64,000 nucleotides of DNA, taken from Polaromonas jejuensis NBRC 106434 (GTDB lineage: Bacteria > Pseudomonadota > Gammaproteobacteria > Burkholderiales > Burkholderiaceae_C). The notes below the pieces were generated by a model. It was not told where the DNA came from. It searched no databases and was given only the letters and a program-made list of their open reading frames with translations. Below, in pieces: positions 50,858 through 58,987 of the stretch (position 1 is its first letter; every line of letters begins with the position of its first letter). The position numbers and the translations under genes were made by a program. The stretch is from NCBI RefSeq assembly GCF_001598235.1, contig NZ_BCYO01000003.1, positions 124,001 through 188,000 of the forward strand, given 5' to 3'.

Positions 50858-51046
50858 GGGGCCGCACCTCTGCAACTTCCAGATGCACGCTCCGACGTAT
50901 AGCAGCGCTTCGGAATCAGCCTGATCCATTGCCAGGCGCGTCCGCTCCAAATACTCAGCCAGGTACGCCATCGCGTCGTCAGGCGCGAACGCTTGCTCTT
51001 CCTGGGCCAATTCAGCCATGAGCGCCAATAACTGGGTTTGATTCAT
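50846..51046 (-). CDS. Hypothetical small acidic protein (66 aa)
   Basis: MNQTQLLALMAELAQEEQ... continuing with an acidic helical sequence ending CIWKLQRCGPDQA. Codon use and composition look protein-like, no family recognised. A longer form from 51142 would include the translated right-hand repeat, which I think unlikely. Its stop codon lies in the left-hand repeat. Confidence 0.45.
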   Translation of the reverse strand: MNQTQLLALMAELAQEEQAFAPDDAMAYLAEYLERTRLAMDQADSEALLYVGACIWKLQRCGPDQA

Positions 51047-51096
51047 CTTCGCAGTGTGCGCCGCGTCAGCTTGCAGTGCAATCTCCCTGCAACCCG

Positions 51097-51127
51097 GCCG
51101 CCCCGAGCGGGCTTTTTCGCGCCTGAC
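51097..51127 (+). repeat. Terminator-like direct repeat, right copy
   Basis: GGCCGCCCCGAGCGGGCTTTTTCGCGCCTGA. GCCC-CGAGC-GGGC followed by TTTTT could terminate plus-strand transcription just before the next ORF. Confidence 0.55.
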
Positions 51128-51159
51128 CTGCCACGCATTCAACTTACGCTGGCGTAATA

Positions 51160-51390
51160 ATGCACCAATGCACCATAGCCAAGGAGCACTACCTGCGCTT
51201 CCTGATCAAAGATCAACCTGAAAAGGAAGATTTGATCTTCAAGGTCAGGAAGGATGATTCGGATCGTCTTGCAACCGTCCTAGATGATTTGGATGGTGAG
51301 AACGCAGCGGCACCATTCTTTTGGTTCGATGCCCTGGATGGCCGATCCGTTGTTATCAACCTATATGAAGTGCAGGGCGTGCGGCCTTGA
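51160..51390 (+). CDS. Hypothetical protein (76 aa)
   Basis: MHQCTIAKEHYLRFLIKDQP... with an alternating hydrophobic pattern (FFWFDALDGRSVVINLYEVQGV) suggesting a small beta-rich protein. No family recognised. No strong Shine-Dalgarno sequence before the ATG. The closely packed small genes around it are typical of accessory DNA. Confidence 0.5.
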   Translation: MHQCTIAKEHYLRFLIKDQPEKEDLIFKVRKDDSDRLATVLDDLDGENAAAPFFWFDALDGRSVVINLYEVQGVRP

Positions 51391-51426
51391 CCTCGGCGGG
51401 CGTGGGCGATGGGGCAAGTAGGCCCG

Positions 51427-51672
51427 TCAAAGCTCCACGAACTCCCACGCAGAGCACATGCCGGCGATGACCTCACCCAGGGCACTCAGCTCGCGTACCG
51501 TTGGGCCGATGCGGTCATCATTCAGCGCTTCGGCAGCATCGCCATCAAAGCCGGGAATGGCATCTTCCAGGTACACCAGCCCAACCAGCTTGTCGCCCGC
51601 AATGGCGGCCAGCGCCTGGCCCGCACCCTTGTACTGTGGCGCCAGGGCCGCAGGGATTTTGTAAACGTTCAT
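51427..51672 (-). CDS. Hypothetical protein (81 aa) with a perfect ribosome-binding site
   Basis: ATG 51672 is preceded by TTGGAGGTCCT, a near-perfect Shine-Dalgarno, so this is a genuine separate start although the frame continues upstream into a umuC remnant. The product begins MNVYKIPAALAPQYKGAGQAL and includes LVGLVYLEDAIPGFDGD; acidic, no family recognised. Confidence 0.6.
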   Translation of the reverse strand: MNVYKIPAALAPQYKGAGQALAAIAGDKLVGLVYLEDAIPGFDGDAAEALNDDRIGPTVRELSALGEVIAGMCSAWEFVEL

Positions 51673-51678
51673 AGGACC

Positions 51679-51870
51679 TCCAATACGATCAGTCCGCGCC
51701 ACAGGCATCTCATCCCAGCTTGTCGTGTAATGCGGCGTTCGCCGCTCCTGGCGCATGCCCCAGACCCGGTTGTGGTCATCTATCTCTGTGCTGGCCACAT
51801 GCACGGTGCCCTTGCCGAATCTGCCGTTGAGCGCATCCATGACCGACATCAGCCGTGAGCGGTCCTCGCC
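51679..51870 (-). pseudogene. C-terminal fragment of a UmuC-type error-prone DNA polymerase V subunit
   Basis: The frame reads SRLMSVMDALNGRFGKGTVHVAS then VWGMRQERRTPHYTTSWDEMPVAR, which is the C-terminal (DUF4113) tail of UmuC proteins (LMxVxDxINxRxGxxTL...MRQExxSPxYTTxWDELP). The polymerase domain is absent: upstream there are only about 20 unrelated residues. A remnant, probably left when the island was rearranged. Confidence 0.7.
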
Positions 51871-51934
51871 CGCATTGTCGACTCCACATCCAGCTCGCTC
51901 TCGTGCAGCGTGCGCCACGCCAGCTACGCAATGT

Positions 51935-52400
51935 TCAAGTCTTGCTGTGATGGTAGTAGAGGTAGGCTAGACCGACTGGTGCAACGAATATCGCAAAACC
52001 CCAGCACAACATCATGGTGAACAATTTGACGCCCAACATTAGGATGGCGTTAACGAAAAATACATTTTTCCCCATGAGGAAGTCCATGATGCTTTCGTAG
52101 ATAAAGCGAGAGTATGGATAAAGAAATGTGCTGACGAAAATAAAGAAAGACATACCAAACTGAATTGATTTGCCTCCTTGAGTTGACGTAAAGAAAACGA
52201 CAGCAGCCATAAGAAGGCTAAAGAATAATTGACGAAAATAATATTGAGGAGACAGGCCGCCGAGCGTCTTCTGAAGAATTGGGTGCGTACAGACACTTTA
52301 TTGTTGAGTTCGCCAAATTCTCGACTGTAGAAAGTATCTAGGTAGTCGTTTCGGTCATACTTTAGCCATGGAATCCAGCGCAGACACCCATCATGGCCAC
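51935..52400 (-). pseudogene. Frameshifted gene for a small conserved membrane protein (AT-rich)
   Basis: From 52210 down to the stop at 51935 the frame encodes MAAVVFFTSTQGGKSIQFGMSFF... with three likely membrane helices, ending YLYYHHSKT. That frame continues upstream of its ATG as HPILQKTLGGLSPQYYFRQLFFSLL to a stop near 52289. In the neighbouring frame just upstream lies CLRWIPWLKYDRNDYLDTFY followed by SREFGELNNKVSV. Joining the two across one base near 52275 gives a continuous protein-like sequence. I do not recognise the family. The tract is markedly more AT-rich than its neighbours. Confidence 0.5.
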
Positions 52401-52592
52401 ACGCCCGAAATCATCTGGGCCGAGGTTTTCGCCAGCATGTACCTTTCGCTCTCAAAGGGCGAGGGTGACATTCATCACTTGATTGACTGGGGGCGCGAAC
52501 TTTGGCCGACGCACGGCGCGCGGGATGCCGTTGAAGTGGCCAACGAAGAGTTTACAAAGCTGGGTGCTGCGCCGAACCGGCCGGCAGCGTGA
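52368..52592 (+). CDS. Hypothetical protein (74 aa)
   Basis: MESSADTHHGHTPEIIWAEV... then MYLSLSKGEGDIHHLIDWG and a helical C-terminus (GARDAVEVANEEFTKLG). Composition is protein-like; no family assigned. Its start lies opposite the 5' end of the frameshifted membrane-protein gene. A plus-strand terminator follows at 52788. Confidence 0.5.
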   Translation: MESSADTHHGHTPEIIWAEVFASMYLSLSKGEGDIHHLIDWGRELWPTHGARDAVEVANEEFTKLGAAPNRPAA

Positions 52593-53014
52593 CACATTGG
52601 AGCGAAATAGCAACACTTCCGAATCGCTGGAAAAGAGACCGGGGCCCGTATCATCTCAAGTACTGGATGGTTTTCAGAATGAGGGAATCGTAGGGGGAGT
52701 TAAGCACTTGAATGCACAAGACAATCCAGCATTCATGAGCCCTACAGCCTGATATTGTGACGACTCCGTTCTAAAAAGCATGAATACACGGGGCCCTGCG
52801 CCCCGTTTTTCATTTCTGGCTTCTACCTGCCTCCCGCGTCATGGTTGCCGGCTTGTCGTCTGGTGTGCCCCTCCTTCGCTGATGGAAGGCCGGGACTGCA
52901 CGGGGTTTATTGTCGATTGGGTAGCTGACGCCGCGGCACTTCACTTGTGGCACGGCAGAAAATAAATCGCCGGTTTCGGCACGGCCTCCTGGCCATCCGC
53001 AGAACCCCCTCTGG
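52593..53014. other. Gene-free gap before the catabolic cluster
   Basis: About 420 bp without a convincing gene on either strand; contains one intrinsic terminator. The end of the presumed mobile remnant and the start of the nag cluster meet here. No terminal repeat or insertion sequence recognised. Confidence 0.6.
52788..52810 (+). terminator. Intrinsic terminator
   Basis: ACGGGGC-CCTGC-GCCCCGT then TTTT: seven perfect pairs, plus strand, about 200 bp after the small ORF. It would insulate the nag regulator gene from upstream reading. Confidence 0.85.
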
Positions 53015-53920
53015 CTAGCCGTCGGCGTGCATGTCAAAAATGAGCCCCCTCAACCATTGATTGGCCGGGTCCTTGTGATACTTGGCATGCCAGAACAGAT
53101 TGATGGCAATCTGCGGAAGCTTCACAGGATGTGCAACGTACTTCAGGTTAAAGGGTTGAGCCATCCTTTCCGCCAGCCGTTCGGGCACGGTTGCCACCAG
53201 ATCCGTTGACTGGAGAATGTGTCCCACGGCCACAAAATGGGGCACGGTCAACTTCACCTTGCGTCGCAGCGGGCTGTCATCAAGTATTTCATCGACCTTG
53301 CCGTGGCCGGTCCCTGCAGAAACAATGGCCAGGTGATCAGCCGCGTAGAAATCTGCCGGAAGGACTTTTCGCTTGCTCAAGCGATGGCCCGATCTGAACA
53401 TGCAGACGTATTGCTGGATGAACAGCCGGCGCTGAAAGAAACCCGCTTTGAGCTGCGGCAATAGTCCGATAGCCAGGTCAATGTGGCCGGCCTCCATGGC
53501 GTCTTTGAGGTTGATGGCCGTATTGCGCACAGTGCTGATGGAAACAAACGGCGCAACCTTCTGGATTTTTTCCATCAGCAGGGGCAGGAAGTAAATCTCA
53601 CCGATGTCAGTCATGCCAATGGAAAAGCTGCGCTTGCTGTTTGCCGGGTCAAAGGATGTCTTGGCGTTGACCGCACCGTGGATCATTCCCAGCGCATAGC
53701 CGATGGACTCGGCAAGTTGATCAGCGAAAGGAGTGGGCTGCATGCCGCTGGACGTGCGCAGGAACAGCTCGTCGCCAAACAGCTTGCGCAAACGGGCCAA
53801 CGCGTTGCTGACCGCGGGTTGTCCGAGTCCCAGATTTTCGGCCACTTTGGATACTTTTCGCTCTGCCAGCAGTTGATTGAAGATCACCAGCAGGTTGAGG
53901 TCCATGTCCTTGAGTTCCAT
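53015..53920 (-). CDS. nagR: NahR/NagR-type LysR regulator of salicylate catabolism
   Basis: 301 residues from ATG 53920; the codon before it (TTG) extends the frame by one. It follows NahR/NagR/DntR closely throughout, as I recall them: MELKDMDLNLLVIFNQLLAERKVSKVAENLGLGQPAVSNALARLRKLFGDELFLRTSSGMQPTP, then MTDIGEIYFLPLLMEKI, DLAIGLLPQLKAGFFQRRLFIQQYVCMFR, HILQSTDLVATVPERLAERM and INLFWHAKYHKDPANQWLR. This group activates its target promoters with salicylate as inducer. It is divergent from the catabolic operon, with a NahR-box-like sequence 17 bp before its start. Confidence 0.93.
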   Translation of the reverse strand: MELKDMDLNLLVIFNQLLAERKVSKVAENLGLGQPAVSNALARLRKLFGDELFLRTSSGMQPTPFADQLAESIGYALGMIHGAVNAKTSFDPANSKRSFSIGMTDIGEIYFLPLLMEKIQKVAPFVSISTVRNTAINLKDAMEAGHIDLAIGLLPQLKAGFFQRRLFIQQYVCMFRSGHRLSKRKVLPADFYAADHLAIVSAGTGHGKVDEILDDSPLRRKVKLTVPHFVAVGHILQSTDLVATVPERLAERMAQPFNLKYVAHPVKLPQIAINLFWHAKYHKDPANQWLRGLIFDMHADG

Positions 53921-53936
53921 CAATGCTCCAGACGAT

Positions 53937-53953
53937 TATTGATTTTGGTGATA
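53937..53953 (+). promoter_or_regulatory. NahR/NagR-box-like operator
   Basis: TATTGATTTTGGTGATA matches the NahR recognition pattern TATTCAYGCTNNTGATA at 12 of 15 specified positions. It lies 57-73 bp before the start site expected from the promoter at 53975-54003, within the -82 to -47 window where NahR is known to bind. Confidence 0.6.
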
Positions 53954-53974
53954 TTTAACATTAATGTCATTGTA

Positions 53975-54003
53975 TTGACTGATTTTCATCGGGCGCCGAT
54001 CAT
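53975..54003 (+). promoter_or_regulatory. Candidate sigma-70 promoter of the catabolic operon
   Basis: TTGACT (53975-53980), 17-bp spacer, GATCAT (53998-54003). The -35 is good and the -10 weak, as expected of an activator-dependent promoter. The first gene starts 36 bp downstream. Confidence 0.45.
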
Positions 54004-54038
54004 CGTGTCTCCCTACGAGACAAGACTGACATAGCAAC

Positions 54039-55022
54039 ATGGAAATACTGGTACGGCCTGTGCAGCGCACTCTCAACGTGGCGGCTGGCGTCAACCTGCT
54101 GGAGGCCCTGCGTGAGAACGATGTGCCGGTCTCCTACAGCTGCCTGGCCGGGCGTTGCGGCACCTGCCGCTGCAAGGTTGTCGAGGGCCATGTGCTGGAG
54201 TCCGGCCGCGAAGCGCAGCGGCCACTGGTGGCCGAAGACCAGTACGTGCTGGCTTGCCAGACCTTTCTGACCGAACCCTGTACCGTCGAAATCCCCGAGC
54301 CCGACGAAGTGGTCGTGCACACGGCCAAAATCATCAAGACCACCGTTGTCGCTGTCGAAGACCAGACCCACGACATCAAGCGCATTCGCCTGAAGCCCGC
54401 CAAGCCGATCGAGTTCTCCCCCGGCCAGTATGCGCAATTGCAGTTCACGCCCGACCACGTCCGCCCCTATTCGATGGCGGGCCTTTGCGCCGATGGTGAA
54501 CTGGAATTTCATGTGCGCCTGGTCGCCGATGGCCGCGTCACCGGCTACATCGCCAATACGCTGAAGGTCGGTGACGCGGTGCGTGTGAGCGGGCCGCTCG
54601 GCTCGGCCTACCTGCGGCGCAAGCACGAGGGGCCGATGCTGTGCGTGGCGGGTGGCACCGGCCTCGCGCCCATCCTGTCAATCATCCGCGGCGTGATTGC
54701 CGAGGGCATGCGAAACCCCATTCATCTCTATTTTGGCGTGCGCTCCGAGCGCGACATCTATGGCCGCGAATGGCTGATTGACCTGCAACGCCGGCACCCA
54801 CAGCTGCATGTGCACGTGGTGGTCGCGTCGGGTAAGGCACCCGAGTGCCGCACCGGCCTCGTCACCGAAGCCATTGCGCAGGACTGGACCAGCCTGCAAG
54901 GCTTTCGCGCCTATCTTTGCGGCGCGCCGCCCATGGTCGAAGCCACCACCTTGCTGGTCAGGCAAATGGGCGTGCTGCCCGAACAAATCTACGCCGATGC
55001 TTTTTATGCCAGCGGAACCTAA
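54039..55022 (+). CDS. nagAa: Ferredoxin reductase of the salicylate 5-hydroxylase system
   Basis: Passes electrons from NAD(P)H to the Rieske ferredoxin. 327 residues: an N-terminal plant-type [2Fe-2S] domain with C35, C40, C43 and C73 (SYSCLAGRCGTCRCKVVEG; YVLACQTFL); an FAD domain with RPYSMAGLC at 142-150; and an NAD domain with CVAGGTGLAPILSII. The C-terminus ends LCGAPPMVEATTLLVRQMGVLPEQIYADAFY, normal for the family. First gene of the operon. Confidence 0.93.
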   Translation: MEILVRPVQRTLNVAAGVNLLEALRENDVPVSYSCLAGRCGTCRCKVVEGHVLESGREAQRPLVAEDQYVLACQTFLTEPCTVEIPEPDEVVVHTAKIIKTTVVAVEDQTHDIKRIRLKPAKPIEFSPGQYAQLQFTPDHVRPYSMAGLCADGELEFHVRLVADGRVTGYIANTLKVGDAVRVSGPLGSAYLRRKHEGPMLCVAGGTGLAPILSIIRGVIAEGMRNPIHLYFGVRSERDIYGREWLIDLQRRHPQLHVHVVVASGKAPECRTGLVTEAIAQDWTSLQGFRAYLCGAPPMVEATTLLVRQMGVLPEQIYADAFYASGT

Positions 55023-55044
55023 CCGGACCTCACAGGAGCCCACC

Positions 55045-56091
55045 ATGAACGCCAGGAACCTCGACCTCGAATCCCAGCTGAGCCGCAAGGCGTATTACGA
55101 CCGCATCGGCGTGGACAGCATGACGCCGCTGTGGGAGGTGCTGGGCGCGCTGGTGCCGCACAAGCCCAAGTCGCCCGCGATTTCCCATGTGTGGAAATAC
55201 GCCGACGTGCGCGACCGCGTGATGGAAGCCGGCACGCTGATCAGCGCGGCCGAGGCCGAACGCCGCGTGCTGATTCTTGAAAACCCCGCGCTGCGCGGCC
55301 AGTCCTGCATCACCCAGTCGCTGTACGCGGGCCTGCAGCTCATCATGCCGGGCGAAGTCGCACCCGCCCATCGCCATACGCAATCCGCATTGCGCCTGGT
55401 GCTGGACGGCGAGGGCGCCTACACCGCGGTCGATGGCGAACGCACCACCATGCGCCGCGGCGACTTCATCATCACGCCGGCCTGGACTTGGCACGACCAC
55501 GGCAACCTGGGCGACCGGCCGGTGGTGTGGCTTGACGGCCTGGACATCCCCATCGTGCGTTTCCTCGATGCCGGCTTTGCCGAGAAAAGCGACAGCGAAT
55601 ACCAGGCGGTCGCGCGGCCCGAGGGCGACGCGCTGGCCCGCTACGGCTCCAACATGGTGCCGGTTGATTTCCACCAGCAGCCGGCCGAGCCGACCAAGGT
55701 GTTTGTTTACCCGTGGGATCGCACGCTGGCATCGCTGAAAGCCATCGCCAACAGCGCGCCAGACCCGCACTTCGGCCACAAACAGCGCTACATCAACCCG
55801 GCCACCGGCCGCTCTCCCATGCCGACGATGGCGGCGTTCTCGCAGCTGATCCCAGCGGGCTTCGAGACGCGGCCCTACCGCTGCACCGACGGCACGGTGT
55901 ATGTCTGCCTCAGCGGTGGGGCCGAGGCAACCGTCGAAGGCAAGACCCTGCGCCTCGATGAAAACGATGTGATGGTCGTGCCTTCATGGCACAGCCACCA
56001 GTTCCGCGCCGGCCCGGAGACCGTGCTCTTCAGCTATTCAGACCGCCCCGTGCAGCAGGCCCTCGGCCTGTGGCGCGAGCACCGCATTTGA
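55045..56091 (+). CDS. nagI: Gentisate 1,2-dioxygenase
   Basis: Opens the ring of gentisate to maleylpyruvate, using Fe(II) and O2. 348 residues from ATG 55045, preceded by CAGGAGCCCACC. Bicupin. The first cupin carries the iron ligands in VAPAHRHTQSALRLVLDG (H109, H111) and TPAWTWHDHGN (H150, with H152). The second cupin has TRPYRCTDGTVYVCLSGGAEATVEGKTLRLDENDVMVVPSWHSHQFRAG. It sits between the reductase and fumarylpyruvate hydrolase genes, not after the oxygenase genes. Confidence 0.95.
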   Translation: MNARNLDLESQLSRKAYYDRIGVDSMTPLWEVLGALVPHKPKSPAISHVWKYADVRDRVMEAGTLISAAEAERRVLILENPALRGQSCITQSLYAGLQLIMPGEVAPAHRHTQSALRLVLDGEGAYTAVDGERTTMRRGDFIITPAWTWHDHGNLGDRPVVWLDGLDIPIVRFLDAGFAEKSDSEYQAVARPEGDALARYGSNMVPVDFHQQPAEPTKVFVYPWDRTLASLKAIANSAPDPHFGHKQRYINPATGRSPMPTMAAFSQLIPAGFETRPYRCTDGTVYVCLSGGAEATVEGKTLRLDENDVMVVPSWHSHQFRAGPETVLFSYSDRPVQQALGLWREHRI

Positions 56092-56123
56092 ACAATTTCA
56101 CCTTCGCTACAGGAAACAACGAC

Positions 56124-56819
56124 ATGCAATACGCCATAGCCCCCGCAACCATTCCCACGCTGGCCGTGGCTGGCATCAGCGAACGCTTTCCCGTCAACCG
56201 CATTTTTTGCGTGGGCCGCAACTACGCCGCGCATGCACGCGAGATGGGCAAGGACCCTGACCGTGACCCGCCGTTCTTCTTCATGAAGCCCGCCAATGCC
56301 GCGGTCGATGCCTCGTCGCCGGTCAGCATTCCCTACCCGCCCAAGACCAGCAACTTCCACCATGAGATTGAACTCGTCGTCGCCATCGCCAAGGGCGGCC
56401 GCGACATTCCTGAAAGCGATGCGCTGTCGCATGTGTACGGCTATGCCACCGGGCTGGACATGACGCGCCGCGATCTGCAACTCGACGCCCGCGACAAGGG
56501 CCGGCCCTGGGAATTCGGCAAGTCGTTTTCGCTGTCGGCGCCCATCGGTGCAGTCTCGCGCGTGGCCGACTGCGGCCATGTGGGCGAGGGCGCCATCAGC
56601 GTCACCGTCAACGGCAGCGCGCGCCAGTCGTCCGACGTGGCCAAGCTGATCTGGTCGGTGTCTGAGTGCATCGCCTACCTGTCCGAATACGAAACGCTGG
56701 AGCCCGGCGACATCATCATGACCGGCACGCCCGAAGGCGTGAACGCCGTGGTCGCCGGCGATGTGATGCAGGGCGCCATCGCGGGCCTGGCCGGCATCAC
56801 GGTCACCGTGCAGGCCTGA
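56124..56819 (+). CDS. nagK: Fumarylpyruvate hydrolase
   Basis: Splits fumarylpyruvate to fumarate and pyruvate. FAH-fold protein of 231 residues from ATG 56124, with AGGAAACAACGAC before it. Motifs: IFCVGRNYAAHAREMG, FFMKPANAAV, the metal-ligand glutamates in FHHEIELVVAIAKGG, YGYATGLDMTRRDLQ, GKSFSLSAPIGAVS and ETLEPGDIIMTGTPEGVNAV. Genetic neighbours favour the fumarylpyruvate role over other FAH activities. Confidence 0.92.
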   Translation: MQYAIAPATIPTLAVAGISERFPVNRIFCVGRNYAAHAREMGKDPDRDPPFFFMKPANAAVDASSPVSIPYPPKTSNFHHEIELVVAIAKGGRDIPESDALSHVYGYATGLDMTRRDLQLDARDKGRPWEFGKSFSLSAPIGAVSRVADCGHVGEGAISVTVNGSARQSSDVAKLIWSVSECIAYLSEYETLEPGDIIMTGTPEGVNAVVAGDVMQGAIAGLAGITVTVQA

Positions 56820-56861
56820 GCCCATCAGACGAGCGAACACAGGCAACCCAAGGAAGCAGCG

Positions 56862-58121
56862 ATGAGCACATCCACCGGAACCTTTCCCGTCAAGGTCCAC
56901 TGGGAATCCGAAGGCACCAGCCGGATTCCGTTCATGGCCTACACCGACCCGGACCAGCACAAGAAAGAGCTCGAACGCTTTTTCTACACCAAGCACTGGA
57001 ACTACGTCGGCCTTGAAGCCGAGATACCCAACACCGGCGATTTCAAGCGCACGGTGGTTGGCGAGCGTTCGGTGATCATGGTGCGTGATGCCGACGGCGG
57101 CGTCAGCGTGGTCGAGAACGTCTGCGCCCACCGCGGCATGCAGTTCTGCCGCGAGCGCCATGGCAACAAGAAGGAATTTGTCTGCCCTTACCACCAGTGG
57201 AGCTACACGCTCAAGGGTGACCTGCAGGGCGTGCCTTTCCGCCGCGGCGTCAAGCAGGACGGCAAGATCAACGGCGGCATGCCCTCCGACTTCCAGACCG
57301 CCGACAACGGCCTCAACAAGCTCAAGGTCGCGACGCGCGGCGGTGTCGTGTTCGCCAGCTTTGACCATGAGATCGAGTCGTTCGAGGACTTCCTCGGCCC
57401 GGTCATCCTCGGTTATTTCGACCGCCTGTTCGACGGCCGCAAGCTCAAGATCCTTGGCTATAACCGCCAGCGCATTCCGGGCAACTGGAAGCTGATGCAG
57501 GAGAACATCAAGGACCCCTACCACCCAGGCCTCCTGCACACCTGGTTCGTCACTTTCGGCCTCTGGCGCGCCGACAACAAGAGCGAACTGAAGATGGACG
57601 CGCGCCATCGCCACGCCGCCATGATCTCCACACGCGGCCAGTCGGGCAAGGCCGACCAGGTCACGCAGGTGTCCAGCTTCAAGGAAAGCATGGAACTCAA
57701 CGACCCGCGCTTTCTTGACATCGTGCCAGAGCCCTGGTGGGGCGGCCCGACCGCGGTGATGATGACGCTGTTCCCCAGCGTCATCCTGCAGCAGCAGGTT
57801 AACAGCGTCTCGACGCGCCATATTCAGCCCGACGGCCACGGCTCGTTTGATTTTGTGTGGACGCACTTCGGCTTTGAGGACGACGCCGAGGAGATGACGC
57901 AGCGCCGCCTGCGCCAGGCCAACCTGTTCGGGCCGGCCGGTTTTGTGTCGGCTGACGACGGCGAGGTGATCGAGTTCTCGCAACAGGGCTTTGAGCAAAA
58001 GCCCTATCACCGCACGCTGGCCGAACTCGGCGGGCGCACCGCCGAGGATACCGACCACATGGTCACTGAAACACTGATACGCGGCATGTACCAGTACTGG
58101 CGCGAAGTGATGGAGGCCTGA
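56862..58121 (+). CDS. nagG: Salicylate 5-hydroxylase, large (oxygenase) subunit
   Basis: Rieske non-heme iron oxygenase alpha subunit converting salicylate to gentisate. 419 residues. Rieske centre C88-x-H90 and C108-x2-H111 (VENVCAHRGMQFC; EFVCPYHQWSYTLKG). The mononuclear iron site begins GNWKLMQENIKDPYHPGLLHTWF, with H221 and H226. Length and companions (NagH 162 aa, NagAb, NagAa) fit NagG of Ralstonia U2-type clusters; ring-hydroxylating relatives acting on anthranilate or 5-nitrosalicylate-like substrates cannot be excluded. Confidence 0.9.
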   Translation: MSTSTGTFPVKVHWESEGTSRIPFMAYTDPDQHKKELERFFYTKHWNYVGLEAEIPNTGDFKRTVVGERSVIMVRDADGGVSVVENVCAHRGMQFCRERHGNKKEFVCPYHQWSYTLKGDLQGVPFRRGVKQDGKINGGMPSDFQTADNGLNKLKVATRGGVVFASFDHEIESFEDFLGPVILGYFDRLFDGRKLKILGYNRQRIPGNWKLMQENIKDPYHPGLLHTWFVTFGLWRADNKSELKMDARHRHAAMISTRGQSGKADQVTQVSSFKESMELNDPRFLDIVPEPWWGGPTAVMMTLFPSVILQQQVNSVSTRHIQPDGHGSFDFVWTHFGFEDDAEEMTQRRLRQANLFGPAGFVSADDGEVIEFSQQGFEQKPYHRTLAELGGRTAEDTDHMVTETLIRGMYQYWREVMEA

Positions 58122-58122
58122 C

Positions 58123-58611
58123 ATGAGTTCATCCGTCAATATCAATTTCGAAGACTACCTGCAGGTCTCGCAGTTGTATGCCGATTACGCCCGGGCGGTC
58201 GACTCCGGTGATTGGGATTTGTGGCCCGAGTTCTTCACCGAAGACTGCATCTACAAACTGATTCCGCGTGAGAACCATGAACGTGGTTTTCCGCTGGCAA
58301 CCTTGTTTTTTGAAAGCAAGGGCATGCTGAAAGACCGCGTGTATGGCATCCGCGAGACGCTGTTCCATGATCCCTACTACCAGCGTCACGTCGTCGGCGC
58401 GCCGCTGATTCACAAGGCCGATAACAACCGCTTCGAGTCAGAAGCCAACTACGCCGTTTTCCGCACCAAGTTGTCGCAGGAGTCGACGGTCTTCAATGTT
58501 GGCCGCTACATCGACGTGATCGAGCGCACGCCCGAAGGCCTGAAGTTTTCGTCGCGCCACTGCGTGTACGACAGCGAAATGATCCCGAATTCCATCATCT
58601 ACCCGATTTAA
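58123..58611 (+). CDS. nagH: Salicylate 5-hydroxylase, small subunit
   Basis: Beta subunit (NTF2-like fold) of the oxygenase; structural. 162 residues, close to NagH. Motifs: QLYADYARAVDSGDWDLWPEFFTEDCIYKLIPRENHERGFPLATLFFESKGMLKDRVYGIRETLFHDPYYQRHV. It starts one base after the nagG stop. Confidence 0.93.
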   Translation: MSSSVNINFEDYLQVSQLYADYARAVDSGDWDLWPEFFTEDCIYKLIPRENHERGFPLATLFFESKGMLKDRVYGIRETLFHDPYYQRHVVGAPLIHKADNNRFESEANYAVFRTKLSQESTVFNVGRYIDVIERTPEGLKFSSRHCVYDSEMIPNSIIYPI

Positions 58612-58614
58612 ACC

Positions 58615-58935
58615 ATGAGCAATTCCAACTGGATTGATGCCACCGAAGAAGACAGCGTGCCCGAAGACGACGTGATCGGGCTACAGGTCGGTGGCCGCGA
58701 CATCGCCCTCTACAAGGTGGAAGGCAGTATTTTCGCCACCGACAACACCTGTACCCACGGTCATGCACGTCTGTGCGACGGCTTCCTTGACGGCTATGAA
58801 ATTGAATGCCCACTGCACCAGGGCAAGTTTGACGTGCGCAATGGCCGCGGCACCTGCGCACCGGTCACGGAGGACGTTCGCAGCTACCCCGTGCGCATCG
58901 AAGACGGGCGCGTATTTGTGCAGATGTCTGACTGA
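58615..58935 (+). CDS. nagAb: Rieske-type ferredoxin of the oxygenase system
   Basis: Carries electrons from NagAa to NagGH. 106 residues with C46-T-H48 and C65-P-L-H68 ([35 protein letters not shown]). It starts 3 bp after nagH. There are no naphthalene dioxygenase subunits (nagAc, nagAd) next to it, so in this window it serves only salicylate hydroxylation. Confidence 0.93.
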   Translation: MSNSNWIDATEEDSVPEDDVIGLQVGGRDIALYKVEGSIFATDNTCTHGHARLCDGFLDGYEIECPLHQGKFDVRNGRGTCAPVTEDVRSYPVRIEDGRVFVQMSD

Positions 58936-58987
58936 ACTCGCTGCCGTCCCATCCTTCCCTCACGCTATCAACAGGAGACAACACAAT

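Noticed and set aside
54039..58935. Naphthalene dioxygenase cluster
   Set aside because: Only one oxygenase large/small subunit pair is present, of the NagGH type; there is no nagAc/nagAd, dehydrogenase or ring-cleavage dioxygenase for naphthalene in the window.
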